Below the pieces are notes generated by a model. That model was not told the origin of the DNA, made no database searches, and saw only the letters and a program-made list of their open reading frames with translations. 64,000 nt of DNA from Deinandra increscens subsp. villosa (lineage: Eukaryota > Streptophyta > Magnoliopsida > Asterales > Asteraceae): assembly GCA_039602395.1 (NCBI GenBank), contig JBCNJP010000017.1, positions 16,958,729 through 17,022,728 on the forward strand. Reading direction: 5' to 3'. The position numbers and the translations under genes were made by a program. Below, piece after piece: positions 55,931 to 64,000 of this stretch (the first letter of the stretch is position 1; every line of letters begins with the position of its first letter).

Positions 55931-56635
55931 TCGGGGTGTAAGTATATGAGGAGTATTAAAATTTTTTTACTTTGTTTTACGAAGAAGTGTATTCAATTCT
56001 CTTCTGACAGGTTTGATCAAACAAGAATTTGGATGATTTTGATTACATTGTTTTCTAAGCCACGGTCCTTGTTCACCGCTTTCTTTCCTTCTCATCAATG
56101 TTCACTCAATAAATAAAACGTCGCTTCTTTATATCGATCTGTGATTACACAGGAGCATGTCGTCGTTGTCATTCTTCTGTATTCTTAATTGATTGGTTTC
56201 TTTCTACCGATTGATTTCTTCCTTCAATCGAGACACCGCTTTCGATTTGATCTTCGCTCAAATATCAAATGTTGGTATAATCAAGCAACTCACTGTACAA
56301 ATTGATAGCAATTCGATGAAACATAATAACACAATTATGCATGTAGCAATGTGTAAAGTGTATGAAAGTATGTTCGATTCAAAATATAGTTTTGTTATAA
56401 CGAAATCTTATTTTATAGGATTAAATTACAAGTTTGTTCTAAAGCCCAAAGTTTCAAGCCCAACTCTCACATTATACAAGTGTGGTTGGCAGCTTCTCAG
56501 AAAAAAATTCAAGGGTAACATTTAATATTTTTTTTTAACCATAATTCATAACATTCAAACAATTTTTTAACCATAATTCATACAATGTAAAATTAAACAC
56601 ATATATAATAAATGTCTCCTCTTCGGTTTTTTATA
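55931..56635. other. Unassigned, includes an LTR-like fragment
   Basis: TGTTGGTATAATCAAGCAA at 56270 and the next 70 bases match the LTR at 37028 (about 80 percent by eye), so part of this stretch is a fragment of the same LTR family. The plus-strand frame at 56193-56525 spans that fragment and has no domain, so I do not call it a gene. Confidence 0.5.
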
Positions 56636-56808
56636 GGGAAAAAATCATTTGAGAACCAATTGTTTTGAGAACTTTTGAGAAACCATTTTAAGCCACTACT
56701 TTATATATATGGAAAAACCTCACATGAATTTAAGTGGTGCCCCGTGAAAATGAGTTGCTCAAATTGGTTTTCAAAAATTCTCAAAACAAAAAGTTCTCAA
56801 ATGAACTT

Positions 56809-56814
<6 letters not shown>
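56636..56814. mobile_element. MITE A, copy 1
   Basis: A 179-bp element, GGGAAAAAATCATTTGAGAA to GAACTTAAACCT, with imperfect terminal inverted repeats of about 55 bp and an inner GTGGTGCCCCGTGAAAATGA. TATA borders both ends. A second copy in inverted orientation is at 59496-59673. Confidence 0.85.
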
Positions 56815-56881
<67 letters not shown>

Positions 56882-57466
56882 AAAGGTAAAATAGAAACCT
56901 TCTTGAGTTGATGAAACTAAGAGAAATTCTTGAAAACGGGGTTAAAAATTAGTTTTTATTTTTTATTATTGTGGTTCTCTAGGTTATATCGATCCCCATT
57001 GGAGAAAAAATAAAAAAAACGCCTAGTAGTTTCTTTTTAAATATCTATTATATAAAAACGTCCAGAATGTTACATACGTAACATTACTAAATGTTACATA
57101 TGTAACATTTCTTTAAATCGGTAAAAAAACGGGGTCAAAAATGTTTGTTTGTTTTTAATATATATTTTTTAATAGATTCTATATTTAATTTTTGGTGAAA
57201 AAAAAACAAAATAGACCGATAGGATTTTTTTATAGAAATTAATTACACAAGTTATTACATATGTAACATATCTGGGCAAGGCGTATAAATTTTCAGTTTT
57301 TCTATGTTTTTTTTAAAAGACACTACTAGGCGTTTTTTTTTTCACCATGGGGATCGATATAACCTAGAGAACTACCATAAAAAAATAGAAAATAAAACTA
57401 ATTTTTAACCCCGTTTTTAAGAGTTTTCCTTAGATTATTCAACTAAAGAGGGTTTCCATTCTACAA

Positions 57467-57490
<24 letters not shown>
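56815..57490. mobile_element. MITE B, foldback element framed by GA and TC repeats
   Basis: A TA tract, then GA repeats (56859-56882), then an arm with AGAAACCTTCTTGAGTTGAT and CTAGGTTATATCGATCCCCA. The right half has the complements, GGGGATCGATATAACCTAGA and AACTAAAGAGGGTTTCC, then TC repeats and TATATA. The arms of about 150 bp are inverted copies. The middle has TTACATATGTAACAT palindromes. Confidence 0.85.
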
Positions 57491-57520
<30 letters not shown>

Positions 57521-57523
<3 letters not shown>

Positions 57524-57992
57524 AAGGGTTCCGTGTAGACCCCTTAAATTTTGTAGAGCCCGTAGACCCCTATAAAACTCAATAAAAATAAAACTTAGTG
57601 TTATAAATTTGGTTTTTTTTATTACGATAAGCTTTTAAGAACCAAAAAAATAAATAAATAAATTAAAAAAAACAAAAAACATTAAAAATCGAACATTTTA
57701 AGACAATGATTTTAAAATAATGAGTTTTAAACGCAACACTGAGTTTTATTGAGTTTATTGAGTTTTAAACTCATTGATTTTTAAAACTCATTGTCTTAAA
57801 ATGTTCAATTTTTAATGTGTTTCGTTTTTTTTTAATTGTCTTTTTTTGTTCTTAAAAGCTTATCGCAAATAAAAAAAAACTAAATTAACAAAACTGAGTT
57901 TTATTTTTAGTGAGTTTTAATGAGTTTTATTGAGTTTTATAAGGGGTCTACGGGGTCTACAAAAAATAAGGGGTCTATATGGATCTTTTACC

Positions 57993-57993
<1 letters not shown>
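57521..57993. mobile_element. MITE C, foldback element
   Basis: The left end is GGGAAGGGTTCCGTGTAGAC, with AGACCCCTTAAATTTTGTAG. The right end has AAGGGGTCTACGGGGTCTAC and GGGGTCTATATGGATC-TTTTACCT. The whole element folds on itself around 57750, where AATTTTTAATGT-type and CATTTTAAGACAATGA blocks mirror each other. TATATA lies on both sides. Confidence 0.87.
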
Positions 57994-58036
<43 letters not shown>

Positions 58037-58038
58037 TA

Positions 58039-59460
58039 GGGTGAGGTTATTGTGAGAAGTTTAGTTTGGATAAGAAGGATAAGAAGGAATCATAGCCATT
58101 AGATCTTCAATTAAATAAAGATCTATGGCTTAAAATTTTCCTGGGTAAATTAGAGAGAAAAACTAAACAAAATCAAAGATGGAAGGGTATTTTTGACATT
58201 TTATCAAATTCCCCCCATTTTTTAAACCTTCATAACTTTTAGATACGACATTATTTTTTTAAAAAAATTACACCATAAAAACGAGCTTTTTTTTATCTTT
58301 AAAACGCGTATAGTGTTGCTATATAAAAAATCAAAATTTTTTTTTACTCTTTCGATTGTATCAAAATGTTCAGATCATTGTGTCATTGTGTCGTTGTGTC
58401 ATTGTGTCGTTGTGTCATTGTGTCAAAATATTCAGATCATTGTGTCATATTGTGTCAAAATGTTCAGATCATTGTGTCATATGGTGTTAAAAACCGAAAA
58501 AGTATTTTTTTTTAATTTTATATATAGCAGCACAATATACATACTTTTGACACGACGACACAATGACACAATGATCTGAACATTTTGACACAATGACATA
58601 ATGATGTGTCAAAATGTTTTGATCATTGTTTCATATGATGACAAAAACCGAAAGAGTAATTAATTTTATATATAGCAACACTATATATACTTTTGACACG
58701 ACGACACAATGACACAATGATCTGAACATTTTGACACAATGACACAATGATGTGTCAAAATGTTCAGATCGTTGTTTCATATTGTGCCAAAAACCGAAAG
58801 AGTATTTAATTTTATATATAGCAACACTATATATACTTTTGACACGACGACACAATGACACAATGATCTGAACATTTCGACACAATGACACAATGACCTG
58901 TGTCAAAAATTGAAAGAGTAATTTTTTTTTTCATTTTTTATATAGCAACACTATATGCGTTTTAAAGATAAAAAATGCTCGTTTTTATGGTGTAATTTTT
59001 TTTGACACAATGACACAATGATGTGTCAAAATGTTCAGATCATTGTTTCATATTGTGCCAAAAACCGAAAGAGTATTTAATTTTATATATAGCAACACTA
59101 TATATACTTTTGACACGATGACACAATGACACAATGATCTGAACATTTCGACACAATGACACAATGACCTGTGTCAAAAATCGAAAGAGTAATTTTTTTT
59201 TTCATTTTTTATATAGCAACACTATATGCGTTTTAAAGATAAAAAAATGCTCGTTTTTATGGTGTAATTTTTTTTAATAATAATGTCGTATGTGAAAGTT
59301 ATGAATGTTTAAAGAAATTGGGGGAAATAGATAAAAAGTCAACAAAAGTGGCTAAGACTAAAATACCCCTCCTTCCTTTTTTTGTTAGATCAAGATCCAA
59401 TGGCTGAAAATCCTTCTTATCCTTCTTACCCAAAACAAACTTCTTATTTGAACCTCTCCC
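58039..59460. mobile_element. MITE D, long foldback element with internal satellite
   Basis: The left end reads GGGTGAGGTTATTGTGAGAA, then GATAAGAAGGATAAGAAGGA. The right end mirrors it with TCCTTCTTATCCTTCTTACC and ends AACCTCTCCC. Arms of about 260-290 bp continue inwards to the AAAACGCGTATAGTGTTGCT block and its complement. The centre holds the tandem array listed separately. TATATA lies on both sides. Confidence 0.87.
58340..59215. repeat. Internal tandem array of GACACAATGACACAATGATC units
   Basis: Units with TATATAGCAACACTATATA followed by TTTTGACACGACGACACAAT and GATCTGAACATTTTGACAC start near 58527, 58675, 58821, 58945, 59092 and 59215. Spacing is 148, 146, 124, 147 and 123 bp. The later units form a higher-order repeat of about 270 bp. 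Each unit is partly self-complementary (TGTGTCAAAATGTTCAGATC). Confidence 0.88.
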
Positions 59461-59495
59461 TATATATATATGTATATATATATATATATATATAT

Positions 59496-59673
59496 AGGTC
59501 TAAGTTCATTTGAAAACTTTTTTTTTGAGAATTTTTTAAAACCAATTTGAGCAACTCATTTTCACGGGGCACCACTCAAATTCATGGGAGGTTTTCCATA
59601 TATATAAAGTAGATGCTTAAAATGGTTCTCAAAAGTTACCAAAATCAATTGGTTCTCAAATGATCATCTCCCT
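59496..59673. mobile_element. MITE A, copy 2 (inverted)
   Basis: Reads AGGTCTAAGTTCATTTGAAA to GATCATCTCCCT, the reverse complement of the element at 56636 with about 10 percent differences by eye, and almost the same length (178 bp). Confidence 0.85.
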
Positions 59674-59679
59674 ATATAT

Positions 59680-60574
59680 ATAGTGAAAAGTTGATTGTAA
59701 CACTCTTATAAGTGTAGAAATTTAGACACATTTTTCACCATTAGATCTCTTGATCCAAAAGTTGTGATTAATTTTCTTTTTCATTTTTTTTTCATTTTTC
59801 TCATTATTCAGAAAATTTCACATGTGAAAAAGAGCTATTTCACATGCGAAAGTTGTTGGATATTGTGTGTCTAGACCCGAAAAATTCTAGGAATCCGGCC
59901 CGGTTGTGGCCTGTAAGAGTTACACTGAGAGCAACGAGAACCGAACACGTTCAATTAGTAAACGTTGTTAGCGAAAACCAAAACGATTTCACATTGTTAT
60001 TTATTTATAGATATAAATAATAATAAATCATTTCTATTTATTATTAACTTGTTAATAATTTACTAGCAAAAAATTTATTATTAATTGTTAATAATAATTA
60101 GTCGATGAAATATATAAATAATAATTGTTATTATTAGTATTTCTAATTACATAAAAGTTGATTAAATAAAATTGTTTATTTAATTAGTTTTATTTAGTGG
60201 TTAGATAATTGTAATTCAAATAAATTAGTTTATTTAAAAATTATCTCTAAAACATGGATGGATACACAAGGGATTTAAACCATTGTAGTTTATCTACAAT
60301 TACATGGAGATAGGCCAAAGAAATTATTAAATAAACCAATTGTGGTTTATCCACAATAGGTTTATGGAGTCTATATATAGGGAGCCTGAATATTGATTCA
60401 GGGTTGCACCATATATTATCCCTACTCCCTAATAATTTTGACCCCCTACTCCTCCCGACCGCGACCATCGTCTGTCGCCGTTCACGGTAGTTTAGTCGTC
60501 GCAGCTTTGACGGCGATCGCCGCCACTTCCATCCAACAACCACCGCCGACCAACGCTCGTCGTCTGCCACCCAT
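59680..60574. other. Unassigned, possibly parts of a MITE and an LTR
   Basis: 59682-59850 looks like one end of another TA-flanked MITE (GTGAAAAGTTGATTGTAACA). From 59849, TGTTGGATATTGTGTGTCTA has the look of an LTR start, and 60370 (TATATATAGGGAGCCTGAAT) a TATA region, but I cannot show a matching partner. 60430-60574 is GC-rich with no recognised protein. Confidence 0.35.
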
Positions 60575-60751
60575 GGTTGCAAAAGTCGCTAGGCGCTCCC
60601 AAGTCGGTCGAATGGGATTTGTGAGTACTCAACCTAGTTAGGGGGAGTACTCGGGAAATATGGGGGAGTACTCGGGGATTTGTAGGCGTAGGCGGGGAGT
60701 ACTCGAGAGTACTCATCGAGTACTCGGTCTCCTCGAACGAGTTTTACAACC
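60575..60751. mobile_element. 177-bp MITE with six GAGTACTC palindromes
   Basis: The ends are short inverted repeats: GGTTGCAAAAGTCG on the left and the complement of GGTTGTAAAACTCG on the right. Inside, the 8-base palindrome GAGTACTC occurs six times between about 60620 and 60726. It sits inside GC-rich sequence that looks continuous on both sides. No clean target duplication is visible. Confidence 0.72.
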
Positions 60752-61010
60752 ATTCCGCCACCTGCATCGGGCCGATTGCCGTCTTCAACCACCGTCCAGC
60801 CACCGTGTCGCCGATGCTGAACCCCCATCAATCTCCGCCCATTCAGGTGTACTTCTTCGGGGTTCTGCCACAATCCGATCATTACCCGAGCTTGCTTCTC
60901 CGGTAAGTTATTCACAACCCCTAGCACTTGTCTCGTTGAACCTTAGTGTCTCGAACAGTTGTCTTGACACGACAGACCGTTCAAGATCTAAACACTTTTG
61001 GTTTAGATCT
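60752..61010. other. GC-rich stretch of unknown origin
   Basis: Continues the GC-rich sequence interrupted by the MITE (60430-60574). A 144-residue plus-strand frame spans the junction with the MITE (60660-61094), so it is unlikely to be one real protein. No domain is recognised. Confidence 0.4.
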
Positions 61011-63000
61011 GTGGCGCCCACTCCCAGACTTGGCTCCAGGAGGGGCCACGTATTGGATTTACTCATGAACACAAGGTACAACAGAGATAGCTAAAGCAGC
61101 GGAAATTTAAAACTTATATTTATTTATAGCCAAGTAACAGTAAGATAAAACTTTTACAGCGGTTATCTATAATTATAAAGGATAACGTCTACTAGATATG
61201 CATCTATTTACAGTACTTAAACCAGCATGTCCGTACAACCTTCTTCTAACAGCTTGCTCATCTACTCCGCTCAAACATGAGCATTTCCCTTGACGCTCGG
61301 ATCCTTAATCTCACCTGATATACATGCTTTAAAAGGTCATGAGCTTACGCTTGTGAGTTCTAAGTATTAAAACTTTACCTTAACCTCGAAAGGTTACTTC
61401 AAACATTTGGACCTAAGGGTCCCTTCTTTATAAACGTTTAATGGATATAAAACATAACAGAATTATACGAAACATATCATCTAATTCATCAGTATTACAA
61501 GAGTTATAGAAAATATTATAAGCAAACTTCATTTTAATAAGCATTGTCTATTTGGGACTAAGCTTAGTCTTTATTACCCATTCATTATAAATTTCCCGAA
61601 AAGACTTTATAACAGGTAATAACACTTTAAAACAGTTATAGGCATTATAACACTTCACGTAGGTGTATCAACATAAAACATGCAAAAGCATCTCAAATAC
61701 TTTTCAAGTTATAACATTGCATGTATATCAGCCCAAAAATATTAAAACATTTAAAATATGTAAAAGTGGGCACATAGAACTCACCTTATTCTCTTAGGTA
61801 GTAATTTCAGATAGAACCTCCGTAATCTCTTCCAATTAAACCTAATTGCGTATTGTATGACATTAACACAATGTTTTATATAATAAATACCCCATATTTT
61901 TATTTTAACGCTTTATTATCTTAATAATATGTAATTATTAAGCTTATTCATTTTAAGGGTCAAAATGACCAAAATGCCCGCTTTGCCAGAAACCCCAGTG
62001 TACAGGCGCCTACCCTTTTGGTCCGCACGAACTTCTAATATCTGATTAACTCGGTATTTTTAATACTTCATTATTAATCCATTTTAAACTCATATATATA
62101 TATATATTATATATATAAACATGTTAGTATATCAAAAATCAAGTCCCCATACCCTCCGGATTATTTTATATTAGATAATCATATATCAAAACCCTAATTT
62201 CATGTATTTCTCGTTTCTTTATTAAAATTTATTTTTATTTGGAACCAACTTAGGGTATTATCCACTATAACATTTTATAATATACTTTAAAATATCAATG
62301 CTTAGTTCAACACCGTTTACTTAATTTTGGCAGAACAACGTTACGAAAACCCTAAATTTGACCCGTTAACAAAACCTTTACCAAACCTTTTCCAATTGCG
62401 AAATAAACTTAGGGCTTTCTTAAAACACATTATTTTATGATTACCTACAAAAGTTCAGACCCTAATTCCCACCCGATCACCCTATTTTAGCAAAAACAAG
62501 CTCAAGAACCCTAATTTTTATATATTTTTAGAAATCATACTTAGACACAATATTATCAAACACTGAGATAGGTTATCTTAGACATACCTAGGGTAGCTTA
62601 ACTATAGAAATTCAGATCCGAACTATTCACCGTTTGAGAGAAATCGATCGACGAAGTTACTGGTTCTTTTTAGGGTTTTTGAGTGATGTTTTTGTGAATT
62701 TCTGAGGAATTTGATCGAATTGGGGTCTGTATTTATAGTATGAGGTGCGTCCTAGCATCCTTATACGTTCTAGGGTGACTCACGACCGGTAATCGACGCG
62801 TAGGAGGGCAAAACGTAAGCTGCAAGTCCGTGTACGTGGAGAAAAACGAACCAGGTAAGGTTCTAGTGCAGACGACCCCCCTCGCTTATCGTGTAGGGGG
62901 TGAGGATGAGTGGCGTGATACGCGAAAAGCAGGAATTCCGACCAGAATTTATTTTTATTTATTTTTAACCCCTAGACTTTTATAATTTTGCACATTAGGC
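61011..63000 (-). repeat. Probable LTR of a Tekay-like retrotransposon
   Basis: It begins TGTGGCGCCCACTCCCAGAC on the plus strand. The order of landmarks (GCAGCGGAAATTTAAAAC, a GTGAGTTC block, an AACTCACCTTATTC block near 61780) parallels the 3-kb LTR at 40447 (GCGGAAGCG, GGTGAGTTCAC, AACTCACCTTTGGG). No partner LTR or target duplication is in the window, and the right border is uncertain. Confidence 0.4.
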
Positions 63001-63097
63001 CCACAACTTTTATAGTTTTATCATGTTATGTACCAAAACATTTTGGGACATATTTCTAATATTTTCTAAGGTTTTTAAGGCTCGGGATACATTCGAT

Positions 63098-63128
<31 letters not shown>

Positions 63129-63450
63129 CCTTATATGTATTTATTTATTCATTATTGCTAAACTACGTTTTAGCCCCTCGTACTTTAGTATAGTTATCAA
63201 TACATATTATAAATCATTTTAGGATACATTTTCAATAACTTCTAATCCTCGGGGTACTTATGATTCATTTGTTTAACTATTAAAACACGTATATCTCCAA
63301 TTAAAACACGTATATGAGATGTACTTATTCATGTATCATCATTTTTGAACTCGTTCATCATTTTTTTATCATATAAACACGTGTTTATTCATATAATATT
63401 ATTTCCTAACAGTATTTATAATAAAACATATAGGTAATCATAATAAGATA

Positions 63451-63702
63451 GGAAATTGGATTTTAATAACCCCAAGTTTCATCTATTGGACGAGATTAAT
63501 CCCACTTTCGAAATGTTTCTCACCGAGCCCAAGTTTCAAACTATTTTCTCTCACTAATCCCAAACTTAACACCGTTAGGTTTCCGTTAGTTTGGGATCAA
63601 TGAGAGAAAATAGTTTGAAACTTGGGCTCGGTGAGAAACATTTTGAAAGGTGGGATTAATCTTTTCCAATAGGTGAAACTTGGGATAATTAAAATCCAAT
63701 TT
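63451..63702. mobile_element. Foldback element related to the MULE ends
   Basis: Two inverted arms of about 120 bp (GGAAATTGGATTTTAATAAC on the left, TTAAAATCCAATTT at the right end) surround a short centre near 63588. Inner blocks such as AAGTTTCAAACTATTTTCTC mirror each other. The outer bases match the TIR start of the MULE at 5475. A clean target duplication is not visible. Confidence 0.85.
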
Positions 63703-63729
63703 AAAAATAGTAAACTTTAAAATTAAATG

Positions 63730-63995
63730 AGTAGAATGTTACCAACAACGGGGTCCTCCGACACATTGAACCAAGCTTGAGCTAACACAAGTTCCACATT
63801 TTGGTCCCACCCTTGAACAATATTCTTCTCACGCATCGGCGTGACCTTCTTCTTGTGAAATCTATTTCTTGGTTTTGACAACCCCCCGCCCGCTTCTTCT
63901 TGTGTTTCGGGCTCCACTTCTGGATCCACCGGTTGAGAGGCTTGAGATTGTTAAAAGGGTTGATATTATTGTTGAGGCGATGGAAACAGAGGCGG
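63730..63995 (-). pseudogene. Myb/trihelix-like protein fragment of the Harbinger-associated type
   Basis: On the minus strand, QSQASQPVDPEVEPETQ is followed by a basic stretch (RNRFHKKKV) and WDQNVELVLAQAWFNVSEDP then VVGN. The pattern Trp, then L-LA-AW--VSED-VVGN, is that of the Myb/SANT-like partner proteins of PIF/Harbinger transposons and their many plant relatives. Stops interrupt the N-terminal part (near 63955 and 63975), and the frame ends after GN near 63730, possibly at an old splice donor (GGTAAC). The protein normally binds DNA and helps transposase enter the nucleus. Only this N-terminal part is in the window. Confidence 0.6.
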
Positions 63996-64000
63996 AGGGG

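Noticed and set aside
58313..58906. Cys/Val/His-rich repeat proteins on both strands
   Set aside because: They are translations of the GACACAATGACACAATG array inside MITE D.
60660..61094. 144-residue Ser/Arg-rich frame as a gene
   Set aside because: It runs across the right border of a MITE and into a probable LTR, so it joins unrelated sequences.
1..64000. A bacterial-style operon, defence system or plasmid module
   Set aside because: Introns, LTR retrotransposons, LINEs and plant-type transposases show a plant nuclear genome; no prokaryotic gene cluster is present.

Overview
This is an AT-rich stretch of a plant nuclear genome, most likely a eudicot and possibly Asteraceae. Host-gene introns, tRNA-Met-primed copia and gypsy elements, a plant-type LINE and an intact PIF/Harbinger transposase gene support a plant nuclear origin. 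The family-level guess rests on remembered repeat style, not on a search. No bacterial, viral or organellar segment was recognised.

The only convincing host gene is an intact three-exon CASP-family (Casparian strip membrane domain protein) gene at 35962-36763 (+). A second copy lies about 18 kb away in inverted orientation (exons between 16050 and 17904, minus strand). It is a pseudogene: exon 1 is intact, exon 2 is cut to about 25 bp, and exon 3 has an in-frame stop. The two copies share 5' and 3' flanks (about 15790-18480 versus 35560-37027), so they come from a genomic inverted duplication rather than retroposition.

Almost everything else is mobile DNA. Left to right: a truncated LINE (884-2943, minus); a Helitron-like terminus (5207); a MULE with long TIRs, a 9-bp target duplication and captured gene-like sequence (5475-6694); copia remnants carrying local tandem duplications (7560-8110, 9922-10625); a complete copia with 147-bp LTRs but a broken reading frame (11135-15755); the CASP pseudogene with nested MITE and possible hAT insertions; a possible CACTA end (18490); and an intact PIF/Harbinger element (22323-24241). 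Next come an older Tork-like copia (27310-35290, minus) with a 3.2-kb gypsy-type solo LTR nested in its left LTR, the CASP gene, a small LTR with a gag scrap, a second LINE (37548-38738), and a SIRE-like copia gag (from 38739). That gag is split by an 11.4-kb young Tekay-like element with 3-kb LTRs and no gag-pol reading frame (40447-51812). The right end holds a Harbinger-like remnant, long hairpins, and a 3-kb cluster of foldback MITEs all lying in TA tracts (56636-59673). It finishes with a MITE carrying six GAGTACTC palindromes, a foldback element whose ends resemble the MULE, and a degraded Myb/trihelix-like protein at the edge.

Nesting gives a relative order. The SIRE-like element entered a LINE, then the Tekay-like element entered the SIRE-like gag. 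The Tork-like copia was entered later by the solo-LTR parent. Boundaries backed by matched target duplications (ATTCT, TAATG, AGTTT, CGGTA, TTTAATATT, TTA) are firm; intervals described as unassigned are not.
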